Translations under genes and position numbers: made by a program
Shown here: positions 34,788-43,760 of the stretch, piece by piece
How the letters are laid out: the number at the start of each line of letters is the position of its first letter
Position numbering within the stretch: the stretch's first letter is position 1
The notes under the pieces: model-generated
The model's database searches: none
The model's input: only the letters and a program-made list of their open reading frames with translations
Told to the model about the DNA's origin: nothing
Origin: Protaetiibacter sp.
Lineage (GTDB): Bacteria; Actinomycetota; Actinomycetes; Actinomycetales; Microbacteriaceae
NCBI GenBank assembly: GCA_030150265.1
Contig: JASLGG010000002.1
Coordinates: 1 to 54,751 of the forward strand
DNA: 54,751 bases
Direction: 5' to 3'

Positions 34788-36920
34788 TCAGCGCACGGCG
34801 TCGAGCGTGAGGAGAAGCGCCTGCCCGGGGTTGAGCACCGGCAGCGGCAGGCCCTCGGCGAGCATGCGCCCGGTGAAGGTCGTGCTCGCGACCGCGTCCA
34901 TCCAGGCGGGATCCGCGGTCTGGTGCCGGCTCGGCTCGCCGAGCTCCTCGCGCAGGCGCACGCGGTAGCCGAGCTCGGGCCGCAGGCCGGGCAGGGGCAC
35001 GCGCGCCGTGCCCGCGGTCGCGCTCGTCGCCAGGCGCACCCAGGCGAACACGGCGCTCCCGCCGTCGGGCGACACGACCCCGTGCAGGAGGGCGCCCGGG
35101 TCGACGTGATCGCCCCGCACCGTCACGCCCCCGTGCAGCAGAGGGCGCAGCTCGGCGTAGAGCGCCGCCCAGCGCCGGATGCCGTCGAGCTCCTCGGGCG
35201 TGCAGCGGGTCAGATCCCACTCGATCCCGGCGTGCCCGAAGAGCGCGGTCGCCGCGCGGAAGCCGAGCGAGGAGACGCGGTGCGTGGTGTGCGCCTCGGC
35301 GGGGCCGAGGTGGGTGCCGATGAGCTCGGGCGGGAGGAGGGTCTGCGTCCAGCGCTGGATCGCCTGGCGCTCGACCGGGTCGTTGGTGTCGGACGCCCAG
35401 ACGCGGTCGGTGCGCCCGAGGATGCCGAGGTCGGGGCGGCCGCCGCCGCTCGCGCAGGTCTCGATCTCGAGCTCCGGGTGGCGGCGACGCAGCTCGTCGA
35501 GGATCGCGTACACGGCGAGGGTCTGCGCGTGGACGCGCGACGATCCGTCCGCTCCCCGCGCCCGGTAGAGGTCGCGGTTGTGGTCCCACTTGACGAAGTC
35601 GACGCCGTTCTCGATGATCACCCGGTCGAGGCGCTCGAGGATGTAGGCCGCGGCGTCCGGGTGGGAGAGGTCGAGCACCTCCTGGTGCCGCCCGAGCAGC
35701 CCGGGCGACTCGCGGAGCACCCACTCGGGGTGCGTGCGGGCGAGCTCGGAGTCGGGGTTCACCATCTCGGGCTCGAACCACAGGCCGAACTGCATGCCGA
35801 GTCCGTGCACGTGCGAGCTGAGCGGGGTGAGGCCCTGCGGCCAGATGCCCTCGTCGACGAACCAGTCGCCGAGTCCGGCGTGGTCGTCGCGGCGCCCGCG
35901 GAACCAGCCGTCGTCGAGCACGAAGCGCTCGACCCCGATCGATGCCGCGAGGTCGGCGAGCTGCGTGAGACGGTCGAGGTCGTGGTCGAAGTAGACCGCC
36001 TCCCAGGTGTTGAGGATGAGCGGCCGGGGGGAGCGCGGATGCCCGGGACGCGCCCGGATGGAGGCGTGCAGCCGCGCCGTGACGCCGTCGAGCCCCTCGT
36101 CCGACCAGGCGAACACGACATCCGGGGAGTCGTAGCTCTCGCCCGGCGCGAGCCGCACCTCGCCGCGGTCGAGCGCCTCGCCGCCGCCGAGCACGGCACG
36201 GTGCACGCCGGCCCCCTCGGGGAGGTGCTCGACGACCGCCTCCTGGTTGCCGCTCCACGCGACGTGGCAGGCCCACAGCTCGCCCTGACGGAAGCCCGAT
36301 CCCGGGGTTCCGACGAGGCTCAGGTAGGGCGAGTCGTGCCCGGGCCGGCCGCGGCGCGAGCGGCGCAGCCAGGTTCCGTCGTGGAGCTCCCCGCGCTGCG
36401 GACGGCGCTCGCCGCTCCAGCGGCCGGTGAAGTCGGTGATCTCGAGGGCGCGGGCCGGGAGGGGCAGCAGCATCCGCAGCGCCTCGACGTCGACGGGCAG
36501 CGAGCCGGTGTTCGCGACGCTCCCCCGCATCCGCAGCACGCCCGCGGCGTCGAGGGAGAGGCGGAGCTCGACCTCGGCGGCGCCGCCGGCATCGCGCACC
36601 CGGATGCGGGCTCGCGTGCCGTCGTGCTCTGCGGCGACGACCGACCAGGGGCCGAGGGCGCGCGCCCCGACGGCGGCCTCGATCACCGGCGTACCCGACC
36701 AGCCGGAGTCGCGGTCGGCGAGCAGCGAGAAGGAGCGCGGCTCGTCGAGGGAGCTGTTCATCCCCGCGGGGGCGCGTGAGGCGAGCAGGCCCGCGAGGTC
36801 GGGGTCGTCCTGCTCGCGGCCCCAGTGCGCGACGGCCGGCAGGCCGAAGCGGTCGGGCGCGACGACGACGCTCACGCCGGCGCTCCTCAGGTGGATGCGG
36901 TCGGATGCGGTTGATGCCAC
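34788..36920 (-). CDS. Alpha-galactosidase, glycoside hydrolase family 36
   Basis: A retaining alpha-galactosidase of about 710 residues without signal peptide, so cytoplasmic. The N-terminal beta-supersandwich (about 1-320) leads to a TIM barrel with ERFVLDDGWFRGRRDDHAGL and the nucleophile in FVKWDHNRDLY; the acid/base aspartate lies in RVWASDTNDPVER, and CASGGGRPDLGIL is the third signature. A C-terminal beta domain ends the protein. GTG at 36920, with GGGAG eight bases upstream, is preferred over ATG at 36935. Read away from the GH97/ABC operon through a shared operator; it would cleave imported alpha-galactosides. Confidence 0.93.
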   Translation of the reverse strand: MASTASDRIHLRSAGVSVVVAPDRFGLPAVAHWGREQDDPDLAGLLASRAPAGMNSSLDEPRSFSLLADRDSGWSGTPVIEAAVGARALGPWSVVAAEHDGTRARIRVRDAGGAAEVELRLSLDAAGVLRMRGSVANTGSLPVDVEALRMLLPLPARALEITDFTGRWSGERRPQRGELHDGTWLRRSRRGRPGHDSPYLSLVGTPGSGFRQGELWACHVAWSGNQEAVVEHLPEGAGVHRAVLGGGEALDRGEVRLAPGESYDSPDVVFAWSDEGLDGVTARLHASIRARPGHPRSPRPLILNTWEAVYFDHDLDRLTQLADLAASIGVERFVLDDGWFRGRRDDHAGLGDWFVDEGIWPQGLTPLSSHVHGLGMQFGLWFEPEMVNPDSELARTHPEWVLRESPGLLGRHQEVLDLSHPDAAAYILERLDRVIIENGVDFVKWDHNRDLYRARGADGSSRVHAQTLAVYAILDELRRRHPELEIETCASGGGRPDLGILGRTDRVWASDTNDPVERQAIQRWTQTLLPPELIGTHLGPAEAHTTHRVSSLGFRAATALFGHAGIEWDLTRCTPEELDGIRRWAALYAELRPLLHGGVTVRGDHVDPGALLHGVVSPDGGSAVFAWVRLATSATAGTARVPLPGLRPELGYRVRLREELGEPSRHQTADPAWMDAVASTTFTGRMLAEGLPLPVLNPGQALLLTLDAVR

Positions 36921-36943
36921 GCGGTCTGCTCCCATTTTCTTGC

Positions 36944-36991
36944 TGGCGTGAAGTTTAATACTTGACGCCATGAAGTAATCATGCTTACCCT
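36944..36991. promoter_or_regulatory. Operator and divergent promoter of the alpha-galactoside locus
   Basis: A 27-bp palindrome (36944-36970) with arms TGGCGT/ACGCCA and inner AAGT/ACTT around TTAAT is broken by only two mismatched pairs. It overlaps the -35 TTGACG (36962-36967); TACCCT at 36986-36991 is a fitting -10 for the rightward operon, 18 bases on. Its core GTTTAATA-N3-GACGYCA recurs ahead of the secreted GH97 gene. The ROK regulator of the operon is the likely ligand. Confidence 0.75.
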
Positions 36992-37057
36992 CGTCGCACA
37001 CCGCAACCGCCCGACGCGGCGACCCGCCGCCAGCCCGACAACGGAGTCCTCCCCCCG

Positions 37058-39502
37058 ATGCACACCGCCGGAACCCGCGCTCCGAGCACGCCCCTCCGCC
37101 TCGCCCGAGGCCGCCTCTCGATCGAGGTCGCCGAGAGGGCCGACGGGGTCGAGCTGCTGCTCGCCGACGGGTCCGAGCCGCTCGGCCGCGTCGCGCTCGG
37201 GATCGTCGTCGACGGCGTCGAGCTGGGCGCCGGAGCGACCGTCGCCGGGGTCGTCTCCCGCGAGGTGCGGGAGCGGTACACGGCACATCTGGGGAAGGCC
37301 GCCGGGCCGCGCGAGGTCGCGCACGACGAGCACCTCGTGCGCCTCGACACCGCCGGCACCGCCTGGGCCGTCGTGCTGCGGCTCGCCGACGACGGCGTCG
37401 CGTTCCGCTACGAGCTGCCCGCCACCTCATCCGCGCTGGGCGCGGAGCGCACCCGCATCGAGGTGCCGGGCGGCTCACGTGCCTGGGTGCTCGACTACCA
37501 GACCTGGTACGAGACGCCGCGCTTCGGCGCCGACCTCGACGGCCTCGCACCGGGCGCCTACGGCTTCCCCGTGCTGCTGCGCGTCGGCGGCGACCGGCAC
37601 CTGCTGCTCACCGAGGCGGACATCGACGGACGCAGCTCCGGGGCGCATGTGGAGTACGACGGCGCCGCGTTCACCGTGACGACCGCCGACCCGACGACCG
37701 ACGTCGAGCCCGACCACCGCACCCCGTGGCGCGTCGTCATCGCCGGCACCCTCGACGAGATCGTGCGCTCGCAGCTCGTCGACGAGCTCGCCCCGCCCGC
37801 CGCCGCGGATGCGCCGCTCCCCCGCCCGGGCCGAGGCGCCTGGTCGTGGTGGTCGAGCCAGTACTCGGGCGCCTACCTCGAGGTGCAGAAGCGCTTCGCC
37901 GACTTCGCCGCGGAGCAGGGCTGGGAGCACGTGCTCGTCGACTGCGGATGGGACGCGGCCTGGGTGCCGGAGCTCGTCTCGCACGCGAGCGCGCGCGGCG
38001 TGCAGGTGCACCTGTGGAGCTCGTGGTCCGACCTCGACGGGCCGGTCGCGCTCGAGAAGCTCGCGCTCTGGCGCTCGTGGGGGGTGGCCGGCATCAAGGT
38101 CGACTTCATGGAGTCGGAGGCGCGCGAGCGCTACCGCTGGTACGACGCGATCATCGCCGAGTCGGCGCGCGTCGGGCTCATGGTGAACTTCCACGGCTCG
38201 GTGATCCCGCGGGGCTGGGCTCGCACGCATCCGCACGTCGTGAGCTACGAGGCCGTGCGCGGCGCCGAGTACTACGTCTTCTACGGACAGCCGCTCACCG
38301 CCGCGCACAACGTGATCCTGCCGTTCACGCGCAACGTCGTCGGCTCGATGGACTACACCCCCGTCGCGTTCAGCGCCCCCGGGCGCGAGACGAGCGAGGG
38401 GCACGAGCTCGCGCTCGGCGTCGTGTTCGAGAGCGGCATCACGCACTTCGCCGACGACCCCGACCGCTACCGGGAGCGCCCGGATGCGGCCGCGCTGCTC
38501 GCCGCGCTGCCCCCGGTCTGGCACGAGGTGCGGCTGCAGGACGGAGACCCGGACACGCACGTCGTGCTCGCCAGGCGGAACGGCGACCGCTGGTTCGTGG
38601 GCGGCCTCAGCGCGCGGGAGGACGCATCCGAGCTCGCGATCGACGCGGCGGCGCTCGTCGGCGGCCCCGCCGACGTGTGGGTCGTGGGCGACGGCGACGG
38701 CGGTCTCGTGTCGACCCGGCACGAGGGGATCGTGGACCGCGTCGCCGTGCCGGTCGCGGCGCGCGGCGGCTTCGCCGCCGTGGTCGTGCCCGCCGGCACG
38801 CCGCTTCGCACCGCGCACCCCCGCGCCGAGCTGCCGGTCCCGGTGGTCGAGCGGCCGCTCGTGGTGCTCGTGGACGGCGTCGCGGAGCTCGCGGCGGACG
38901 CCGCCTCGATCCGCACCGCGCCGGGGTGGAGCGCCGAGCCGCTCGCCCCGGGCCGCTGGGCCGTGCGGCCCGACGGCACCCCCGCATCCGGCGACCTCGC
39001 CGTGTTCGCGCTCGAGGGTGCGGGACAGGACGGCGTGCCCGTCGTCGCCCACGCCCGCGTGGTCGTGCCGCTCGCGCCCGGGGAGCACGTGCTCTCGCGG
39101 CTGCCGTTCCTCGCGGCCCGCAACGCCGTCGGCCCGGTCGAGCGCGACCTCGCCAACGGCGGCGGAGACCCGCGCGACGGCGCGGAGCTCACCGTGCGCG
39201 GCGTCGTCCACCCGGACGGGGTGGGCGTCTCGCAGGACTCCCGCGTCGAGTTCGCGCTCGCCGGCTCCGCCGGGCGGCTTACCGGATCGGTCGCGATCGA
39301 CGACGAGACCCCGGATGCATCCGCCGTCGCGATCGTGCTGATCGACGGCGCCGAGGTCGCGCGCGTCGAGCTGAACGGCGGGGCGGAGCCGCAGCCGCTC
39401 GACCTCGCGCTCGGCGGCGCGTCCGTGCTGACGCTCGCCACCGAGCCGCACGGCGGCGCCGAGGCGCACGTGGACTGGCTGGGCCTTCGGGTCCACGCCT
39501 GA
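37058..39502 (+). CDS. Intracellular GH97 glycoside hydrolase with NPCBM-like C-terminus
   Basis: An 814-residue enzyme without signal peptide. The N-terminal beta domain (about 1-260) carries the GH97 marks WYETPRFGADLDGLAPGAYG and TPWRVVIAGTL. The barrel starts at AWSWWSSQYSGAYLEVQKRF; KVDFMESEARERYRW holds the aspartate used as nucleophile by retaining GH97 alpha-galactosidases, and SYEAVRGAEYYVFYGQP the likely acid/base. After the barrel a C-terminal module (about 660-814) has the look of an NPCBM carbohydrate-binding domain (HPDGVGVSQDSRVEFALAGS). First gene of the rightward operon; it ends before a stem-loop and the transporter genes. Alpha-galactosidase is the best guess. Confidence 0.87.
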   Translation: MHTAGTRAPSTPLRLARGRLSIEVAERADGVELLLADGSEPLGRVALGIVVDGVELGAGATVAGVVSREVRERYTAHLGKAAGPREVAHDEHLVRLDTAGTAWAVVLRLADDGVAFRYELPATSSALGAERTRIEVPGGSRAWVLDYQTWYETPRFGADLDGLAPGAYGFPVLLRVGGDRHLLLTEADIDGRSSGAHVEYDGAAFTVTTADPTTDVEPDHRTPWRVVIAGTLDEIVRSQLVDELAPPAAADAPLPRPGRGAWSWWSSQYSGAYLEVQKRFADFAAEQGWEHVLVDCGWDAAWVPELVSHASARGVQVHLWSSWSDLDGPVALEKLALWRSWGVAGIKVDFMESEARERYRWYDAIIAESARVGLMVNFHGSVIPRGWARTHPHVVSYEAVRGAEYYVFYGQPLTAAHNVILPFTRNVVGSMDYTPVAFSAPGRETSEGHELALGVVFESGITHFADDPDRYRERPDAAALLAALPPVWHEVRLQDGDPDTHVVLARRNGDRWFVGGLSAREDASELAIDAAALVGGPADVWVVGDGDGGLVSTRHEGIVDRVAVPVAARGGFAAVVVPAGTPLRTAHPRAELPVPVVERPLVVLVDGVAELAADAASIRTAPGWSAEPLAPGRWAVRPDGTPASGDLAVFALEGAGQDGVPVVAHARVVVPLAPGEHVLSRLPFLAARNAVGPVERDLANGGGDPRDGAELTVRGVVHPDGVGVSQDSRVEFALAGSAGRLTGSVAIDDETPDASAVAIVLIDGAEVARVELNGGAEPQPLDLALGGASVLTLATEPHGGAEAHVDWLGLRVHA

Positions 39503-39506
39503 GATC

Positions 39507-39527
39507 TCCGGCGCCCCGCGCGCCGGA
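39507..39527 (+). other. Intercistronic stem-loop before the sugar-binding protein gene
   Basis: TCCGGCG and CGCCGGA pair over a seven-base loop in the 53-base gap between the GH97 and binding-protein genes. Such stems often protect the downstream mRNA and raise expression of the binding protein relative to its neighbours. Confidence 0.45.
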
Positions 39528-39555
39528 ACACCAAGAGAAGAAAGGGAAGCACCAC

Positions 39556-40800
39556 ATGAAGAGGTGGATGGCTCTCGGCGTGGGCGCGGTCGCGGTCGCG
39601 TCGCTGCTCGCCGGCTGCGCAGACGCAGGAGACGGCGGCACGGGAGGCGAGGTGACGCTCACCTACGGCGTCTGGTCGCAGGACGACACGATGCAGAAGC
39701 TCATCGACGCGTTCGAGAAGGAGAACCCGGGGATCAAGGTCGAGCTCCAGGTGAACCCGTGGACCGACTTCTGGACCAAGCTCCAGGTCGGCGCGCAGGG
39801 CGGCACCGCGCCCGACGCGTTCTGGATGCTCGGCGACCGGTTCCAGGTGTACGCCGCCAACGACCAGCTGCTGCCGCTCGGCGACGCGATCAAGGAGGCG
39901 GGCGTCGACCTCGGGGTCTACCCGAAGGCGCTCGTCGACCTGTTCACGTACGACGGCGAGCTCTACGGCCTGCCGAAGGACTTCGACACGATCGGCCTCT
40001 GGTACAACAAGGAGCTCTTCGACAAGGCGGGCGTCGCCTACCCGACGGACCAGTGGACCTGGGCCGACGTGCAGGACGCCGCCGCGAAGCTCACCGACCC
40101 CGCCGCGGGCGTCTACGGCATCGCGGCCCCGCTCAACCGGCAGGAGGGCTTCTACAACACCGTCGCCCAGGCCGGCGGCTTCATCATCGACGGCAAGAAG
40201 TCGGGCTACGACGACGCCAAGACGCAGGCGGGCATCCAGTTCTGGACCGACTTCGTCGCGAAGGGCCAGTCGCCGTCGCTCCAGCAGTTCGCCGACACGG
40301 AGGCCGTGGCCCAGTTCGAGAACGGCAGCGTCGCGATGTACTACGGCGGCTCGTTCTACGCCTCGCGCTTCTACCAGAACGAGGCGCTGCGCTCGAAGAT
40401 CGACGTGACGGTGCTGCCGGAGGGCGCTCAGCGCGCCACCGTCATCAACGGCATCCAGAACGTGGGCTTCGCGAAGACGAAGCACCCGGAGGAGCTCAAG
40501 AAGTTCCTGCTGTTCCTGGGCGGCAAGGAGGCGGCCGAGATCCAGGCCGCGACCGGCGCCGTGATCCCGGCCTACGAGAACACCCAGCAGGCCTGGGTCG
40601 ACTCGATGCCCGAGTTCCACCTGCAGGCCTTCCTCGACGAGATCCCCTACGGTGTGGTCTACCCCGTGTCGGCCAACACCTCGGTGTGGAACGCCCTCGA
40701 AGACGAGTACCTCCCCGCCGCGTGGAACGGCGAGAAGTCGGTCGCGGATGCCGCGAACGAGCTCGCCAAGGCCATGAACGAGGCCCTCGCGAAGGAATGA
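39556..40800 (+). CDS. Sugar ABC transporter substrate-binding lipoprotein
   Basis: A 414-residue family 1 (maltose-type) binding protein. The signal peptide ends in the lipobox LLAGC, so Cys20 is lipidated and the protein sits on the outer face of the membrane. The mature part begins VTLTYGVWSQDDTMQKLIDA and includes the family block DTIGLWYNKELFDKAGV. AAGGGAAG precedes the start by six bases. It delivers sugar, here probably an alpha-galactoside, to the two permeases encoded next. Confidence 0.95.
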   Translation: MKRWMALGVGAVAVASLLAGCADAGDGGTGGEVTLTYGVWSQDDTMQKLIDAFEKENPGIKVELQVNPWTDFWTKLQVGAQGGTAPDAFWMLGDRFQVYAANDQLLPLGDAIKEAGVDLGVYPKALVDLFTYDGELYGLPKDFDTIGLWYNKELFDKAGVAYPTDQWTWADVQDAAAKLTDPAAGVYGIAAPLNRQEGFYNTVAQAGGFIIDGKKSGYDDAKTQAGIQFWTDFVAKGQSPSLQQFADTEAVAQFENGSVAMYYGGSFYASRFYQNEALRSKIDVTVLPEGAQRATVINGIQNVGFAKTKHPEELKKFLLFLGGKEAAEIQAATGAVIPAYENTQQAWVDSMPEFHLQAFLDEIPYGVVYPVSANTSVWNALEDEYLPAAWNGEKSVADAANELAKAMNEALAKE

Positions 40801-41723
40801 TGACCGGATCGTCCGCATCAGGGCGGGGCGCCGTACGGCGCCCCGCCCGCCGGCGAGCCGTGGAGGCGGGAACCGGATACGCGTTCATCGCGCCCGCGCT
40901 CGCCGGCCTGCTCGCCCTCTACATCGTGCCGCTCGCGGCCACGGTCTACCTGAGCTTCACCGAGACCGGGCCGTTCGGCGGCGCGACCTTCACCGGGGTC
41001 GACAACTACGCGCGGCTCGTCGCGGACCCCCAGTTCTGGCGGGCGCTCGGCAACAGCCTCGTCTACACGCTCATCGTGCTGCTCGGCGTGCCGATCAGCG
41101 TCGTCATCGCCACCCTCATCCACTCCGTGCGGCGCGGGCGGAACGTCTATCGCGTGCTGTACTTCCTGCCGATCGTCACGCTGCCGGTCGCGGTCGGCAT
41201 GGTGTGGCGGTACATCTACAACGGCGAGTTCGGCCTGCTCAACCAGGCGCTCGCGCTCATCGGCATCCGCGGACCGAGCTGGGTGGCCGATCCGTCCGTC
41301 GCCATCTTCGCGATCGCCGTCGTCGGCATCTGGATGAGCCTCGGCACGAGCATCATCATCCTGGGCGCGGGCCTCCAGGGCGTGCCCGCGGACCTCATGG
41401 AGGCCTCCGCCCTCGACGGCGCCGGCCCGTTGCGGCAGTTCCGCTCGATCACGCTGCCCCTGCTCTCGCCGAGCATCTTCTTCGTCTCGGTGCTGTCGGT
41501 CATCTCGTCGCTGCAGATGTTCGACCTGATCTACGTCATGCTGAGCCGCGGCTCGCAGGCCGAGACCGCGTCGCAGACGATCGTCTACTACTTCTTCCAG
41601 AAGTCGTTCCTCCAGTTCGACCGCGGATACGGCGCCGCCATCGCGATCGTGCTGCTGCTGATCATCATGGCCGCCACCCGCATCCAGTTCGCCATCCAGC
41701 GCAAGGCGGTGTTCTATGGCTGA
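40797..41723 (+). CDS. Sugar ABC transporter permease (MalF-type)
   Basis: A 308-residue permease with six membrane helices. The cytoplasmic N-terminus is basic; TM1 is AFIAPALAGLLALYIVPLAA. The EAA loop that docks the ATPase reads MEASALDGAGPLRQFRSITLP, with the conserved EAA-x3-G spacing (EASALDGAG). Tandem ATGs at 40797 and 40800 both overlap the binding-protein stop. No ATPase is encoded in the operon; a shared MsiK-like ATPase elsewhere is the rule in actinobacteria. Confidence 0.94.
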   Translation: MMTGSSASGRGAVRRPARRRAVEAGTGYAFIAPALAGLLALYIVPLAATVYLSFTETGPFGGATFTGVDNYARLVADPQFWRALGNSLVYTLIVLLGVPISVVIATLIHSVRRGRNVYRVLYFLPIVTLPVAVGMVWRYIYNGEFGLLNQALALIGIRGPSWVADPSVAIFAIAVVGIWMSLGTSIIILGAGLQGVPADLMEASALDGAGPLRQFRSITLPLLSPSIFFVSVLSVISSLQMFDLIYVMLSRGSQAETASQTIVYYFFQKSFLQFDRGYGAAIAIVLLLIIMAATRIQFAIQRKAVFYG

Positions 41724-42558
41724 GCTCGCCCCCCGGCGTCGCCGGCGCTCGCGGCAGTGGGCGCTCCACCTCGTGCTCTCGCTCGGCGCCGCCGTCATGG
41801 TGTTCCCGTTCCTCTGGCAGCTGCTCACGACGTTCAAGACGATCCCGGAGTCGCGGGCCGTGCCGCCCGTGCTGCTGCCGGCCTCGTTCGACTTCGGCGC
41901 CTTCGCGCGCTTCTTCGAGACGGTGCCCTTCGGCAGCATGCTCGGCACCTCGATCGGCGCGCTCCTGCTGCGCGTGGCCGGTCAGCTCATCGTGTGCACG
42001 CTCGCGGCCTACGGCTTCGCGCGATTCCGGTTCCCGGGACGCGGGCTGCTGTTCGTGCTGTTCCTGCTCATGCTCATGGCGCCGAGCCAGCTGTTCCTCA
42101 TCGCGCAGTTCGACCTCATGAAGGCGCTCGGGCTGCTCGACACCATGCCGGCGATCGCCATCCCGGGCATCTTCTCCGCGTTCGGCACCTTCCTGCTGCG
42201 GCAGGCGTTCCTCGCGATCCCGCCGGAGTTCGAGGAGGCGGCTCGCCTCGACGGCGCGAACGCGTTCCAGGTGTTCTGGCGCATCATGCTGCCGATGGTC
42301 GGGCCCACGGTCGCGGCGCTCGCGGTGCTCACCTCGCTCTACTCCTGGAACGACCTGCTCTGGCCGCTCATCGTGACCTCCTCGCCCGGCAACATGACGC
42401 TGCCGGTCGGTCTCGCGAACCTGCAGGGCCAGTACGGCACCGACTACCCGACCCTCATGGCGGGATCGCTCGTCGCCTCGCTACCGTTGATCGCGATCTT
42501 CATCGCCCTGCAACGACAGTTCTTCGCCGGCATCGCGTCGAGCGGCTTGAAAGGATGA
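41716..42558 (+). CDS. Sugar ABC transporter permease (MalG-type)
   Basis: A 280-residue second permease with six membrane helices. The EAA loop is EEAARLDGANAFQVFWRIML, and the protein ends with the typical FFAGIASSGLKG tail of this branch. It starts eight bases before its partner ends and overlaps the ROK gene start by four bases. Together with the binding protein and the partner permease it forms a CUT1-type importer. Confidence 0.95.
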   Translation: MAELAPRRRRRSRQWALHLVLSLGAAVMVFPFLWQLLTTFKTIPESRAVPPVLLPASFDFGAFARFFETVPFGSMLGTSIGALLLRVAGQLIVCTLAAYGFARFRFPGRGLLFVLFLLMLMAPSQLFLIAQFDLMKALGLLDTMPAIAIPGIFSAFGTFLLRQAFLAIPPEFEEAARLDGANAFQVFWRIMLPMVGPTVAALAVLTSLYSWNDLLWPLIVTSSPGNMTLPVGLANLQGQYGTDYPTLMAGSLVASLPLIAIFIALQRQFFAGIASSGLKG

Positions 42559-43703
42559 CGACCCTGAATCGCATTCCCGTCAGCTCGCCCGCGTCGGTGG
42601 CGGTGTTCCGCCGCATCCTGACGCACGGGCCGATCGGCCGTGTCGACGTCTCGCGCGCGACCGGCCTCTCGCAGGCCGCCGTCACCAAGGCGGTCACGCC
42701 GCTCATCGCGGCGGGCTTCGTCGTGGAGGCGGAGGCCGCTCGCAGCGGCCCGGCGATCGGCCGTCCCGTGAGCCCGCTCGAGGTCGTGCACGGGCGCGCC
42801 CACATCGTGGGGGTCAAGGTGACGGCCGAGCGCACCTACGGGGTGCTCGTCGACCTCGGCGCCAACGTCGTCGCCCGCGTGGAGACGGCGAACCGCTCGC
42901 GCGAGGTCGACGACGTCGTCGACGCGATCCGCGAGGTGGTCGCCGCGCTCGGCGCGGGAGCCGCGATCGACGGCGTCGGCGTCGCGGTGTCGGGCGACGT
43001 CGACCGCGCGCACGGCATGGTCCGCGACTCCCCGCTGCTCGGATGGCGCGGCGTCGCGCTGGGCGAGCGCCTGGAGGCCGCCATCGGCATCCCCGTCGTG
43101 GTCGAGAACGACGTGCGCGCCCTCACCGTCACCGAGCAGTTCTTCGGCGCCGGGCGCGATGCCGAGTCGTTCGCGGTCATCACGATCGGCACGGGCATCG
43201 GCTGCGGCCTCTTCCTGAACGACCGCATCGTGAACGGCTCTCACGGCGTCGCGGGCGAGATCGGGCACCTTCCGCTCGCCTCGAGCGACCGGGTGTGCAG
43301 CTGCGGACGGCGCGGATGCGTCGAGGCCGTCGCCTCGACCGGCGCGATCGTCGCGCAGCTGCGCGAGCAGCTCGGCGATCCGAGCCTCGAGATCGGCGAC
43401 GTCTTCCGGCTCGCCCACGAGGGGGAGCCGGCGGCGGTCGCGGCGTTCGCGACGGCCGGCGAGGTGATCGGCGGCGCGCTCGCGGCGCTCGTGAACCTCA
43501 CGGGTCCCGAGCTCGTGGTGATCGCGGGAGAGAACGTCACGGAGTACGGGCTCTACGAGGACCGCATCCGTGCCGCGTTCGCGGAGCACGCCTTCGGTGC
43601 GGCCGCCGACTGCCAGATCGTGCTGCGGCCGCACACCTTCGACGACTGGGCGCGGGGAGCAGCCGCCTGCGTCATCGAGGTGATCGCGAGCGGCGTGGTC
43701 TGA
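42555..43703 (+). CDS. ROK-family transcriptional regulator
   Basis: A 382-residue repressor-type ROK protein. Residues about 10-75 form a winged helix (FRRILTHGPIGRVDVSRATG, then LSQAAVTKAVTPLIAAGFVV). The ROK domain follows, with the phosphate-binding GTGIGCGLFLND and the zinc motif CSCGRRGCVEA. Located at the end of the operon it likely governs, so it is autoregulated. Predicted to bind the two palindromes at 36944 and 46520 and to be released by a galactoside or galactose derivative. Confidence 0.92.
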   Translation: MTTLNRIPVSSPASVAVFRRILTHGPIGRVDVSRATGLSQAAVTKAVTPLIAAGFVVEAEAARSGPAIGRPVSPLEVVHGRAHIVGVKVTAERTYGVLVDLGANVVARVETANRSREVDDVVDAIREVVAALGAGAAIDGVGVAVSGDVDRAHGMVRDSPLLGWRGVALGERLEAAIGIPVVVENDVRALTVTEQFFGAGRDAESFAVITIGTGIGCGLFLNDRIVNGSHGVAGEIGHLPLASSDRVCSCGRRGCVEAVASTGAIVAQLREQLGDPSLEIGDVFRLAHEGEPAAVAAFATAGEVIGGALAALVNLTGPELVVIAGENVTEYGLYEDRIRAAFAEHAFGAAADCQIVLRPHTFDDWARGAAACVIEVIASGVV

Positions 43704-43720
43704 GCGGCCGCGGGACATGC

Positions 43721-43750
43721 GAAGGGGGCCGACTCACGCCGGCCCCCTTC
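43721..43750. terminator. Bidirectional terminator between the ROK and secreted GH97 genes
   Basis: GAAGGGGGCC at 43721-43730 and GGCCCCCTTC at 43741-43750 form a perfect stem, extendable by a G-C pair. It sits in the 57-base gap of two convergent genes and serves both. Confidence 0.85.
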
Positions 43751-43760
43751 CGTCCTCTCC